DNA of 64,000 nt from Apostichopus japonicus (lineage: Eukaryota > Echinodermata > Holothuroidea > Aspidochirotida > Stichopodidae). Positions 1 to 11,501 of this stretch are shown piece by piece. Positions within the stretch are counted from its first letter, which is position 1. Every line of letters starts with the position of its first letter. The stretch is from positions 19,814,999-19,878,998 of the forward strand of contig NC_092565.1 in the NCBI RefSeq assembly GCF_037975245.1. The letters are read 5' to 3'. Made by a program: the position numbers and the translations under genes. Below the pieces are notes generated by a model. The model ran no database searches. It saw only the letters and a list, made by a program, of their open reading frames with translations, and was not told the origin of the DNA.

Positions 1-205
1 CAGCTCTTGCGGAATGATTATATTATTTATATCTTTAAACAAGTTTCGAAAGGTGTAGGTATTTTGTCTAAATTCAAACATAATATTTACTTGAGCGTTA
101 TCCTTCCTCATCTTTCGTATTGCTCCATCGTCTGGACTGGTACTTCTAAGACTAATCTTAACAAGTTGTTTATTCTTCAGAAGAGAGCAGTTAGGCATTG
201 TTCCC
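1..205 (+). pseudogene. 3' fragment of a LINE reverse transcriptase
   Basis: The frame starting at base 7 translates to a segment resembling the C-terminal thumb region of non-LTR retrotransposon reverse transcriptases (CR1/Jockey-like): a K-x(2)-G-[IV]-L-x-K block, then LPHLSYCSIVW, then L-x-ILQKRAVR near base 195. This block follows the catalytic palm in such proteins. The similarity fades after about base 205 and no C-terminal extension or 3' tail is visible. The copy is cut by the window edge on the 5' side. It lies upstream of the first visible EVC2 exon, so it is presumably intronic. The family is recognised from motifs only; the clade is uncertain. Confidence 0.7.
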
Positions 206-413
206 ATGAGAATTACCTCTTACATATGGCCTACATCATAAGGTGTAACAAATGTTTCCTTGTTTATGGAAATCGATTATAGCAGTACGTGTAGAAGTGT
301 AATATCAGATCCACATGCATTCCTTGATATGACTGAATTGTTTTGATCAAGAGTACCTTAATTATGTGCATAGTTAGAATCATGAAATTGGGTTGTTTCC
401 TGTTTTTTACTAG

Positions 414-3400
414 TATTGACATCGTTATGACGATAAGCCTAGACATGCAACTTGAAGCTCTGAGGATTAATTCTATGATGGAGTCATTTCAACTGATGAT
501 GGAGAAGTTTGGAAGCACGACCACTCTGAGTCGAGACCTCCTGCAAAAAGTCTTCAAGAAGAGCAGTAGACAAATGAAGGATGCCTTGAAGGGCCTGACT
601 GACAGTTACAGAAGTGAAATGCATCGACTGGAAGTCAGGCATGGACATGAATTACAGGTAAAATTGTCAACGATGTCAAGTTCTGCTTTAAATTGTCACT
701 AATTCTGAGGGCAAATAAAAACAAAAACTTAAACTAGTAGTCTAAAAGTTAAAATGTTAAATGCTGGTTAATCTGGTAGGGTGAACCTTGAAGGTAATAT
801 TTAAGGAATGTCATTTATTATCTGATCACATCAGAGGTTAATTTATATAGAATAAAGAATACGTCTAATTAATATCATAATTTGACTTGAAAATTGTAAA
901 AAAGAAAATTCTTGTTTGATTATATTATTAATTATGATATTGTTTAAGTATTGGGTATAAAGCGTTTTGGGGAAATTTTTTTGTTTTTTAATTTAGGCCA
1001 AGCAATACCAGTTGAAGAAGAAACATGACATACTCTGGCAGAGAAGCAGAGAGCAGATGAAACATCTCGACAGTAAATTGATGAAGGAACTCCTAGATAC
1101 TCTTGACCAACAAAGAGATGTAGAGATTGCAGAGGCAACTTACCTCTTACAGTTATCACAAGGAGAAGAGGCAGAGAATCTACGAAAGGTTAGTCATCAT
1201 ATCACATTTTAATGGAGGCAGTTTTATGCATTGAAGATTTTGGAAAATATTTGAGACTATTATGCACGCTAGATCCCAGCGCAATGCTACTTCTTTACTG
1301 ATTAAATTTTCAAATAACACAGCAAAATATGGAAACAAATATTATCTAATATGATTTTTGCATAGGACTGTTACTAATATGAATGACTTCCTGTGCAATT
1401 AAAATGTTTATAGATAATGAATTCATTAGTTACTCACATGTTAACATTCCTTAGGTGAAATTGTCGAGGAAGCTGTCTTAGTAAGATGTTATCAAGATAC
1501 TTTTTTGCAATAATAGTTTTAGTAATTTTCTTGATTGGTTTGATAAACTTGTTGGAAATTGTTGACATAAAACCAAGAGGCTTGTTTAGTGAACCAGCAT
1601 GAAGTATTCAACATAACGTATATAAATAGCAAGGGTTTTGAAGTGTCCAAGCCTAGTTCATTTCTTAATCTGCTTAAATCGTTACATCAAGGTTTTTCGC
1701 CGACGAGCTAAATGCTCCAGTCGAGACAACATTCTGTTTGTCCTTGATGGTGTAGCTTAAGGGAGGATACTAATGACAAAATGACATGCTCAAAAATAAA
1801 TAAATAAGCAAACAAAAAACAAAAGAAATGGGTTTCTTGGGAACTAATAAAAGAACGAGGCATTAATATTACCAAGCTCATCAAGGTGACTTCTGTCTTT
1901 GGTTAATTCTGTTTATATATCAAACTGAACAAATCTGATTGGTTTTATTTATTTGTGTAAAAAAAAAACATATTTTTTATTTTTTTATGTTTATTTGTTT
2001 TTTATTTTATTGTAAGACACTTCAAAGTACTCATCAAGCCATTTGATTTTATCAAACATGTCAAGGTGACTTCGTCCTATGAATATTAATATTTTATTCA
2101 AAAGTGAAACAAATTATTTCAACTTCAAGATTATAAAAATTTCAAAGTAAGCATATGAATACTTTCAAGTCTTTAGGATCTTATCAAACATATCAAGGTG
2201 ACTTTTCCCTCTTTATATAATTATTTTATTTAAAGTGAAAAAAAAATTGTTTATTTCAAAATTATAACAATTTCAAGGTAAGCAATTGGGAGCCCCTCAA
2301 CTATTTGAAGTTATCGTTCATATCAAATTGACTTTTTTGTCTGAAAATCATTTTTCTATTTAAAGTCAATGTCACATTAGAATAGTATAATTTAGTTAAT
2401 TTGTATTTGTATGACAGAAGAAGTCAATCTGTCAGCTGGTTATTTTAGAAAGTTTTTTTTTAGTAACTTTTACTTTAGTCAATGCTGGTTGTTGTTGATG
2501 TTGGAAAGTAGTATCCAAGGATGTAGGACAATTTACATAAACCCTAATCCCTCTATTCACTACAAAAATACAATGTAGCATAATTGAGTATGTATACAAA
2601 AGAAACATCACCAGGTCAGGGCATAGTATAATAATACAAAGGTACAGGGTAGCATAGCATAGCTAGTGCACACAAAAGAAACCTACCAGGGCAGGACATA
2701 GTCAAGATGACAATGTATTGTATTGCCAAGTTATGCAAATTGATACACTATTAATTATGGGTGACATCACATCCAGCCAGTGAAGTGAGTGTTGGATAAG
2801 ATTTTTATTCACTCTCCAAAATACCATCATCGGATTGAGTCCTGCTATATCTCTTAGCTGAAAAAGACGGAGCTACAATATTGTGATTTTCATATCATGG
2901 GGCACAGGATCCTATATATAGGATACCTGTATTGAAGCCTGGGCTGGTATACTTTAATTAATATCTGGCATTTAACTGTGAAAGCTTGAAACACAATTTT
3001 TCCCTGGAGATTCCAGTATCACACAATATTTAGTGTTCTGGATAGGGCAGCTTGTCGGCAGAGTTGGGATGGAAGTACATCACCTGACCGGATAAAGTAA
3101 AGCTGTATTGCAGAGCTCGTCTGACAGTTTAAGAACTGGAACCATTTGCCACTTTCCTCTCACATTGGGTCGAAGACCGGAAGCTTTTGAGGATAGTTTT
3201 TTCACCGACTATAGCACCTACCACAACCTGATATCAGCAACCACGTGTCAACAAGTATTATCAACATCTTTAGGCAATAATCATCACAGTGACAACTCAG
3301 AACTCATTTTTTTTAAGATAAATGTTAAATCAGAATTTCATGATGTAAAGGGGGGAAAGCTCTTCCGACTAGAAGAGGTAATCTCATTCTTTTATAGAGA

Positions 3401-6400
3401 AAAGAATATCCAATTAATATATATTAAGACTAAATTTATACGTGCCAGTTTGCTCTCTCGCAATTGAAAAAGATCCAGGGGTATCAAAACTTTGGAAAGT
3501 CTTAACCTTTTCAGTAGTTAAGCTAAATCTAGTATATGTTATCCTCTGGTAAAGATTGCGCCAAAGCAATCTGTTATCTCTAAGTATTCAGGAGTCCTAC
3601 GTGTTCCTAAGCAGTATTACAGAGCGCTGTAACCTTTATTTTGCATGTTCCTTTTTTTTATTATTTTAAGGAGAAAGTTCCTCCTCAATAAATACCTATT
3701 CACTTAAGAAGTTGAATTTATAAAACTTGTTCTGCATCATTAGTTGGTTGGAGTATTTCTTTTTTACATTGCATATTGATTTTGGATAGCCGCTAGGCGA
3801 ATGTGTCGCATTGCCACTTGCATTCTTTTTGTGGGTGACAATTAAATGGGGGCCTATCCGGGAATTCTATCCAAGATTTAAGCATAAGCATTTTCTTTGA
3901 CAGAAGTGAAAAATACATAACTGGTTGGTGTCATAAAATTCAACCTGTGAATTATATGTATATTAATTGTTTGTATTTACTTGTATTCGCAGACGAATTC
4001 CGCAAGAGCAGCTCTTATTTGGTCGGTCTACCTGTGTACTTCCATTCTAGCGTCTTACTGGCGGTCCCGCCAAGAACTGAAGCAACATCTAACGTAATGT
4101 TGGTTGGCAAGTAGTTAATTGTGTTTTGTATTTTACATGTTTTATGCCAGACGTGAAATCCACTTACACAATTAGTGTATCATTGTTGTTTAATCGTACA
4201 ACTGTGTTACCTATGATATGAAATTACATTGTTGTCGGATGTAACTATAAATTGCGCGCACTCTAAACTAAACTGCAGGCATCAGTAATTGGTTTCAATA
4301 CATTGTCATTGTTATACATTAGTCATGAATAGTCAACTAGAGTTAGAAAAACTTGTGTCAATCGGAGAAAAGTTAGGTCTCAAAGGTGTAGAACTAAAAC
4401 AATTCTTAGATGATGAAAGGGACAAGCTTAAGCAAGAACGAGATGAAGAAAGAGATCGAAGAGCTAAGCAAAGGGCGATTGATGCACACGAACAAGAAGA
4501 AGATAGGCAGAGACAAGAAAAGATAGAAAGAGAAAAGGCAAAGCAGTTAGAAATACAACTCAAGATAGAAGAAGCAAAGCAAGCCCAAGCTGAGGCACAA
4601 GCACAGATAGGCAATGGAGGTTATCATGGTAATGGTAGTGCAGCAAGAAGTAGACCACCTAAACTGCCACCATTCAACCAAGAGAAAGACGACATTGATG
4701 CATATATCAATAGATTTGAACGTTATGCCACATTGCAAGGTTGGGATAGGGATACTGTATGGGCCACAAGTCTTTCAGCACTTATTCAAGGTTGTGGATT
4801 GTTTGAATATTCATCACTTTCACTTGAGGATTCCAAAGATTACGACAAGGTAAAGCAAGCCTTATTACGTGCATACCACCTTACAGCCGATGGTTTTAGG
4901 AAGAAATTTCGTGATATTAGACCTGCACATGAAGATACAGGAACCAAGTATGTCACAAAATTAAAGAATTATCTCCATAGATGGATGGAATTAGAGGAAG
5001 TAACTACTTATGAACAACTCCAAGACATAATATTGAGAGAGCAGTTCTTGAACTCATGTAGCAAAGATTTGGAAACATTTCTGAAAGAAAGAAAGCCGAA
5101 GAACATCACAACAATGGGTGAATTTACCGATCAATATGTAGAAGCACATGGAGGTTGGTATCCTGGTCACTCCAAGAATAGTAGAAGTACTCAAAACAGT
5201 AATTCCACGAGGAACCAGAATCGTAACAACGGAAGATTCCACAATCACAATCAGAAGTTCCAGCAACAAAATCAGAAAGGGAAAACGTATTCTGGGCAGA
5301 GAAGTGAACCCAGGAAATGCTATATTTGTGATAAACCAGGCCACTTTGCAAGAGACTGTAGGACAAAGCGAATGCAAACCATGGCTCTTATGACAGATGT
5401 ATTTAGTGACATGATGGAGAAACGCGCCTCAACTTTGACCGAACAGAACCTTCCAGACAAAAAGGAAACTGGCGGTGCATGTACAGACATTGGGGCATTC
5501 ATGATGGTAAAGCCAGATCCTCATCTATTCCAAGCAAGTAAGAAGGGATTCTTCACATTAGATTGTGGTCACAAGTTAACTGTATTGACTCAAGTTACAG
5601 CCGCATGTAAAGATCAGAATTTATCGTCGATGCCTGTTCAAATGGGTAAGATAGGGAATCAAAGTGTTAAAGTATTACGGGACAGTGGATGCAGTGGTGT
5701 AGTTGTAAGATCTCAGTACGTCAAGCCCAGCCAAATGACAGGTGACGTTAAAACTTGCATCCTGATTGACGGTACGGTACGACAATATCCCGTTGCCAAC
5801 ATACTCGTGGATACTCCATACTTCTCAGGTTCAGTTTCGGCCTTGTGTATGAATGATCCAGTCTATGATTTAATTCTAGGGAATGTCCCAGGTGTACGAG
5901 AACCTACCAATCCAGACCCGAATTGGGAAGAGTCACAGACACAGGATCAACCAGTACAACCACCACCAAATGTAACCAAGCCTATGGCAATAAGGAATGA
6001 TGATGACCCAAATACAGTTGCCGCAGCACAGACAAGGAGTCAGAGCAAAGCAAAAGAGAAGCCCTTTAAAAAGTTAAAGGTATCGTCCCCGATTGGTGAA
6101 GAGGTTACTGCAGACATGCTACGTGAAAAGCAACAACAGGATCCCACCTTGGAAAAAATCAGACAGTTAGCCGAAACAGGAGATGATAAAGTGAGTAAAA
6201 ATGGGAGTACTCATAAATATGTGAAGTCCAGTGGCATTCTCTACAGAGAATTTAGTTCTCCTCGAGTGGAATTTGGAAACAGATTTAGGCAGGTAGTAGT
6301 TCCAGTTGACTACAGAGATCATGTATTAAAGGTAGCACACGAATCGATTCTAGGGGGTCATCAAGGATCCAAAAAGACGCGTGATAAAGTAATGAGTGAC

Positions 6401-9400
6401 TTTACATGGCCTGGAATGCAAGCAGACGTTACCAGGTATTGTCAGTCGTGTGATGTATGCCAAAGAACCCTCCCTAAAGGTCGTGTTACTAAAGTACCAT
6501 TAGGAAGTATGCCGCTGATTGAAGAACCATTTCAAAGGGTAGCAGTAGACTTAGTAGGACCGATCAAGCCAGCCACAGAGCGTGGACATCGATACATATT
6601 GGTTTTAGTTGACTACGCAACTAGATACCCAGAAGCAGTACCAATGAAAACCATTGAAGCTGAGTCAGTAGCTGAGGAACTCCTTGGAATTTATTCAAGA
6701 TTAGGCTTCCCAAAAGAAGTATTAACTGACCAAGGATCTCAGTTTGTCTCTGGCGTCATGAAAGAAGTTAGCCGATTATTGTCAATTCGCCGATTAACCA
6801 CGACTCCGTACCATGCCATGTGCAATGGGTTGGTAGAGAAATTTAATGGCACATTGAAAGCAATGTTAAAGAAGATGTGCGATGAAAGGCCTAAAGATTG
6901 GGACAGATATATAGATCCCCTACTGTTTGCGTACAGGGAAACGCCACAGGAAAGCACAGGCTTCTCGCCATTTGAACTGCTATATGGGCGGACCGTGCGT
7001 GGTCCTATGCGGATTCTTAAGGAATTATGGACCGGCGAATCAGAAGTAAGTGAGACGAAGACTGTGTACCAGTACGTGTTGGACTTACAGGAACGTTTGG
7101 AGCAAACATGTCAACTAGCACGTGAGGAGCTCAAGAAGTCTAGACAAAGATACAAAACGTACTACAACAAGAAAGCAAGAGTAAGAAACATGAAAGTAGG
7201 AGAAGAAGTCCTCCTCCTTCTCCCCACTGATAAGAACAAGCTACTTATGCAGTGGAAGGGACCATTTCCAATAGTGCAGAAAGTTGGTACGATGAACTAC
7301 AAAATAGACTTTGGCCATAGGGTCAAAACATTTCACACCAACCTGCTAAAGAAATATAACAGACGTGAAGTGGCAGCTACTATGTTCGAGATGCCAATAC
7401 AAAGTATGTATGAAGTTGTCTGCACATCGGTTCTAGAAGATGAACCACAAGAGGAATCTGGTATATCTGAACTCAAATCATTTTCCACAGATGATCTTAT
7501 ACATCTTCCACCTATGTTTCAGAAGGAGCGAAGTACTGATGTGAATATCAGCGGACAATTAGGAAAAACAAAAACTCAACAGGTACAACAAATATTGACA
7601 GAGTTTGAAGACAGTTTGACTGACTTACCGGGGAAGACAAAGCTCGGTGAACATGTCATCAAAGTCAGCGATACAACACCTATAAGGAGTAAACCTTATC
7701 CAATACCACATGCTCTTCGAGATGATATCCGCAAGGAGATCCAAAGTATGCTGAGGATGGGCGTAATATCGCACAGCAAAAGTCCATACGCTTGTCCGTT
7801 GGTAGCATTAAAGAAGCCGGATGGATCTTTGAGGGCCTGTTGCGACACACGCAAAATTAACATGATCACGGAGTTTGATGCTGAGCCTGTTCCAGACCAG
7901 GAAGAGATTTTTGCAAAGTTATCCAAGGATTGCTACTTCAGTAAAATCGATCTGAGCAAAGGTTACTGGCAAATCCCAATGGCAAAAGAGTCGAAGCCAT
8001 TAACAGCATTTGTGACTCATGATGGGTTATACGAGTTCAATATGATGCCATTTGGTCTTGTGAATTCTGGTGCTACATTCAACAGAGTGATGAGGAAGCT
8101 TCTTAAAGGAATTGAGAATGTCCATAGTTATGTAGATGATATCCTGATACACACTCAGACATGGGAGGAACATCTCCAGAGAGTAAAAGAAGTCTTCACC
8201 AGAATCAAGAAAGCCAACTTGACGGCTAGACCTACAAAATGTTTCATTGGGTACAATGAGGTGGAATTTTTAGGACACATTATAGGAGAAGGTAGAGTAA
8301 AGCCCAAACCTGACAAAATTAAAGCCATTCAGCAAGCAGAGAGACCAACTACAAAGACTCAAGTGAGATCATTCTTAGGGTTGGTAGGTTACTACAGGAA
8401 GTTTGTACCAAACTTCGCAGCCGTGGCAGTACCACTGACTAACTGTACGAAGAAAGGTGAACCAAACGTGATTAGATGGGGCGAGAGCCAGGAACAGGCG
8501 TTCCAAACACTGAAGAGTAAGCTTGCAAGCTCACCGATACTTCAGCTCCCCGACCTCCACAGAGAATTCACACTTCGGACAGACGCTTCGGATACAGGAG
8601 TTGGTGCGATCCTTCTTCAGGAGTTTGCAGGTGAAAAATTTCCAGTAGCCTATGCTAGCAAAAAGCTGAACAAGAGTCAAATGAGATACTCAGTGATGGA
8701 GAGAGAATGCTTGGCCGTAGTCTGGGCTGTACTCAAGTTTGAGCCATATCTCTATGGCAAGGAATTTGTAATAGAGACAGACCATCAACCATTGACATGC
8801 ATTCGGAAGTCGAAAGTGGCAAATGGAAGGATAATGAGGTGGGCACTGGCATTACAGCCATATCGTTACCGCATCCAAGTGATAAAGGGAGCCGATAATG
8901 TAGGGGCTGACTACTTGAGTAGAAGTACAGAAATAATGCAAGCCAATTTCTTATCCTTCATCAGCAAAGAGCTGTAAGAAATTCATTTCCAATAGTGTAT
9001 GGAAATGTGTGATTTCAGGAAGCTTAGGGAGAAGCAGAGGAAATTGAAGGAGATTTCAGTGCAGGATAGGCTGAAACAAATATCCTAATGTGAGATGTGT
9101 ATAAATGTGTTAGACACATTTTATTAAAGGAGGGAGTTAATTGTCACATTAGAATAGTATAATTTAGTTAATTTGTATTTGTATGACAGAAGAAGTCAAT
9201 CTGTCAGCTGGTTATTTTAGAAAGTTTTTTTTTAGTAACTTTTACTTTAGTCAATGCTGGTTGTTGTTGATGTTGGAAAGTAGTATCCAAGGATGTAGGA
9301 CAATTTACATAAACCCTAATCCCTCTATTCACTACAAAAATACAATGTAGCATAATTGAGTATGTATACAAAAGAAACATCACCAGGTCAGGGCATAGTA

Positions 9401-11457
9401 TAATAATACAAAGGTACAGGGTAGCATAGCATAGCTAGTGCACACAAAAGAAACCTACCAGGGCAGGACATAGTCAAGATGACAATGTATTGTATTGCCA
9501 AGTTATGCAAATTGATACACTATTAATTATGGGTGACATCACATCCAGCCAGTGAAGTGAGTGTTGGATAAGATTTTTATTCACTCTCCAAAATACCATC
9601 ATCGGATTGAGTCCTGCTATATCTCTTAGCTGAAAAAGACGGAGCTACAATATTGTGATTTTCATATCATGGGGCACAGGATCCTATATATAGGATACCT
9701 GTATTGAAGCCTGGGCTGGTATACTTTAATTAATATCTGGCATTTAACTGTGAAAGCTTGAAACACAATTTTTCCCTGGAGATTCCAGTATCACACAATA
9801 TTTAGTGTTCTGGATAGGGCAGCTTGTCGGCAGAGTTGGGATGGAAGTACATCACCTGACCGGATAAAGTAAAGCTGTATTGCAGAGCTCGTCTGACAGT
9901 TTAAGAACTGGAACCATTTGCCACTTTCCTCTCACATTGGGTCGAAGACCGGAAGCTTTTGAGGATAGTTTTTTCACCGACTATAGCACCTACCACAACC
10001 TGATATCAGCAACCACGTGTCAACAAGTATTATCAACATCTTTAGGCAATAATCATCACAGTGACAACTCAGAACTCATTTTTTTTAAGATAAATGTTAA
10101 ATCAGAATTTCATGATGTAAAGGGGGGAAAGCTCTTCCGACTAGAAGAGGTAATCTCATTCTTTTATAGAGAAAAGAATATCCAATTAATATATATTAAG
10201 ACTAAATTTATACGTGCCAGTTTGCTCTCTCGCAATTGAAAAAGATCCAGGGGTATCAAAACTTTGGAAAGTCTTAACCTTTTCAGTAGTTAAGCTAAAT
10301 CTAGTATATGTTATCCTCTGGTAAAGATTGCGCCAAAGCAATCTGTTATCTCTAAGTATTCAGGAGTCCTACGTGTTCCTAAGCAGTATTACAGAGCGCT
10401 GTAACCTTTATTTTGCATGTTCCTTTTTTTTATTATTTTAAGGAGAAAGTTCCTCCTCAATAAATACCTATTCACTTAAGAAGTTGAATTTATAAAACTT
10501 GTTCTGCATCATTAGTTGGTTGGAGTATTTCTTTTTTACATTGCATATTGATTTTGGATAGCCGCTAGGCGAATGTGTCGCATTGCCACTTGCATTCTTT
10601 TTGTGGGTGACAGTCAAAAGGTATTTCTGTCGCTTGATTTTACGTACTTCAGCATGAAACACTGGAATACTTATCTAGTCAAGCACATGTAGTTTATTTG
10701 AGTTAAGATCTCTGAATATTGTCAATTGTACAGTAAGATAATATATATTCCATAAAATTTAGATATATTTCATAAATTTGGCAGGAATATGACATCAAGA
10801 AACGAATCGCCATAAAACAGATACAGCAAACATCAATCGATGAGGTCATATTGGAAGGTCAACTCGATGAGGATGGGGCCAGAACCCTCCTCACGGAGTA
10901 CCACGACATGACCTTGTCTCTGGACGCCTTCATGGATGATGAAATCTCTCGAAGGAGGATGACTTTGGAAGAGACAACGGAAAGAAAGAAGAACTTTACA
11001 GAGGAAAAGGTGTGTGTAAGATCAATAAATCAATCAATCAATAAAAAGAAACACTCATCCCCCAAACCTTTTAGCCGGAACAATTGTTTGAATTTATAAA
11101 TAAAGTATATCTTAAATAAGTTTTTGAAATGTGTGGAATTTGATGAAATGCATTTGTTGTCTATATTCTTATTACAGAATCAAGAGGAAGAATGGAATAA
11201 GAAGCTATTGAATACCATGGCAACCCAGACTCTTGACGCCGTAACCGACCTAGAAAAGGACGGTAAACTCACCGAGGAACAGAGTCAGCAATATTTGGAT
11301 AGAATACGAAAGGATGTACAAGCTGCGAAAGAGAAATATGAAATTAACAGAGCATATCAACAGGCAGCTCTGCACAAAAGATTAACACAGCTAAAGAAAG
11401 AAAAGCTTGTTGCTAAGGTATGTCTTGGGTTTCTTTACACACAGCTGGAAGCTGCTG

Positions 11458-11501
<44 letters not shown>

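Larger units (their letters stand above)
2370..3840 (+). repeat. 5' LTR
   Basis: This LTR is 1471 bp, TG...CA, and matches the 3' LTR at every line I compared. A TATATATA box at 2913-2920 sits in a near-palindrome, and AATAAA occurs at 3687-3692. This suggests U3 of about 570 bp and a long R/U5. Two imperfect direct copies of a block of about 68 bp (about 2561-2626 and 2634-2702, sharing ACAAAAGAAAC and CAGGNCA) lie in U3 and may be enhancer repeats. A 119-codon open frame at 3108-3467 lacks an ATG start and is not treated as a gene. Confidence 0.95.
2370..10612 (+). mobile_element. complete Gmr1-like Ty3/gypsy LTR retrotransposon
   Basis: An 8243-bp element with two 1471-bp LTRs (2370-3840 and 9142-10612) starting TG and ending CA. 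A 5-bp target duplication GTCAA lies at 2365-2369 and 10613-10617. A primer site, one 1550-codon polyprotein ORF and a polypurine tract are present in the expected order. The pol domains run protease-integrase-reverse transcriptase-RNase H. Integrase before RT is the copia order, but the RT and integrase sequences are gypsy-type; this combination defines the Gmr1 group described from deuterostomes. I saw no difference between the LTRs on reading them against each other, so insertion looks very recent. It lies in sense orientation in an EVC2 intron that would be about 1.35 kb without it. Confidence 0.95.

Noticed and set aside
3108-3467. 119-codon open frame in each LTR (also 9880-10239)
   Set aside because: It begins at TTG, has no ATG near its start, shows no domain, and appears twice only because the LTR is duplicated.
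4289-4324. Upstream extension of the retrotransposon polyprotein
   Set aside because: The extra 12 codons start at TTG; the first ATG is at 4325, and the charged coiled coil begins after it.
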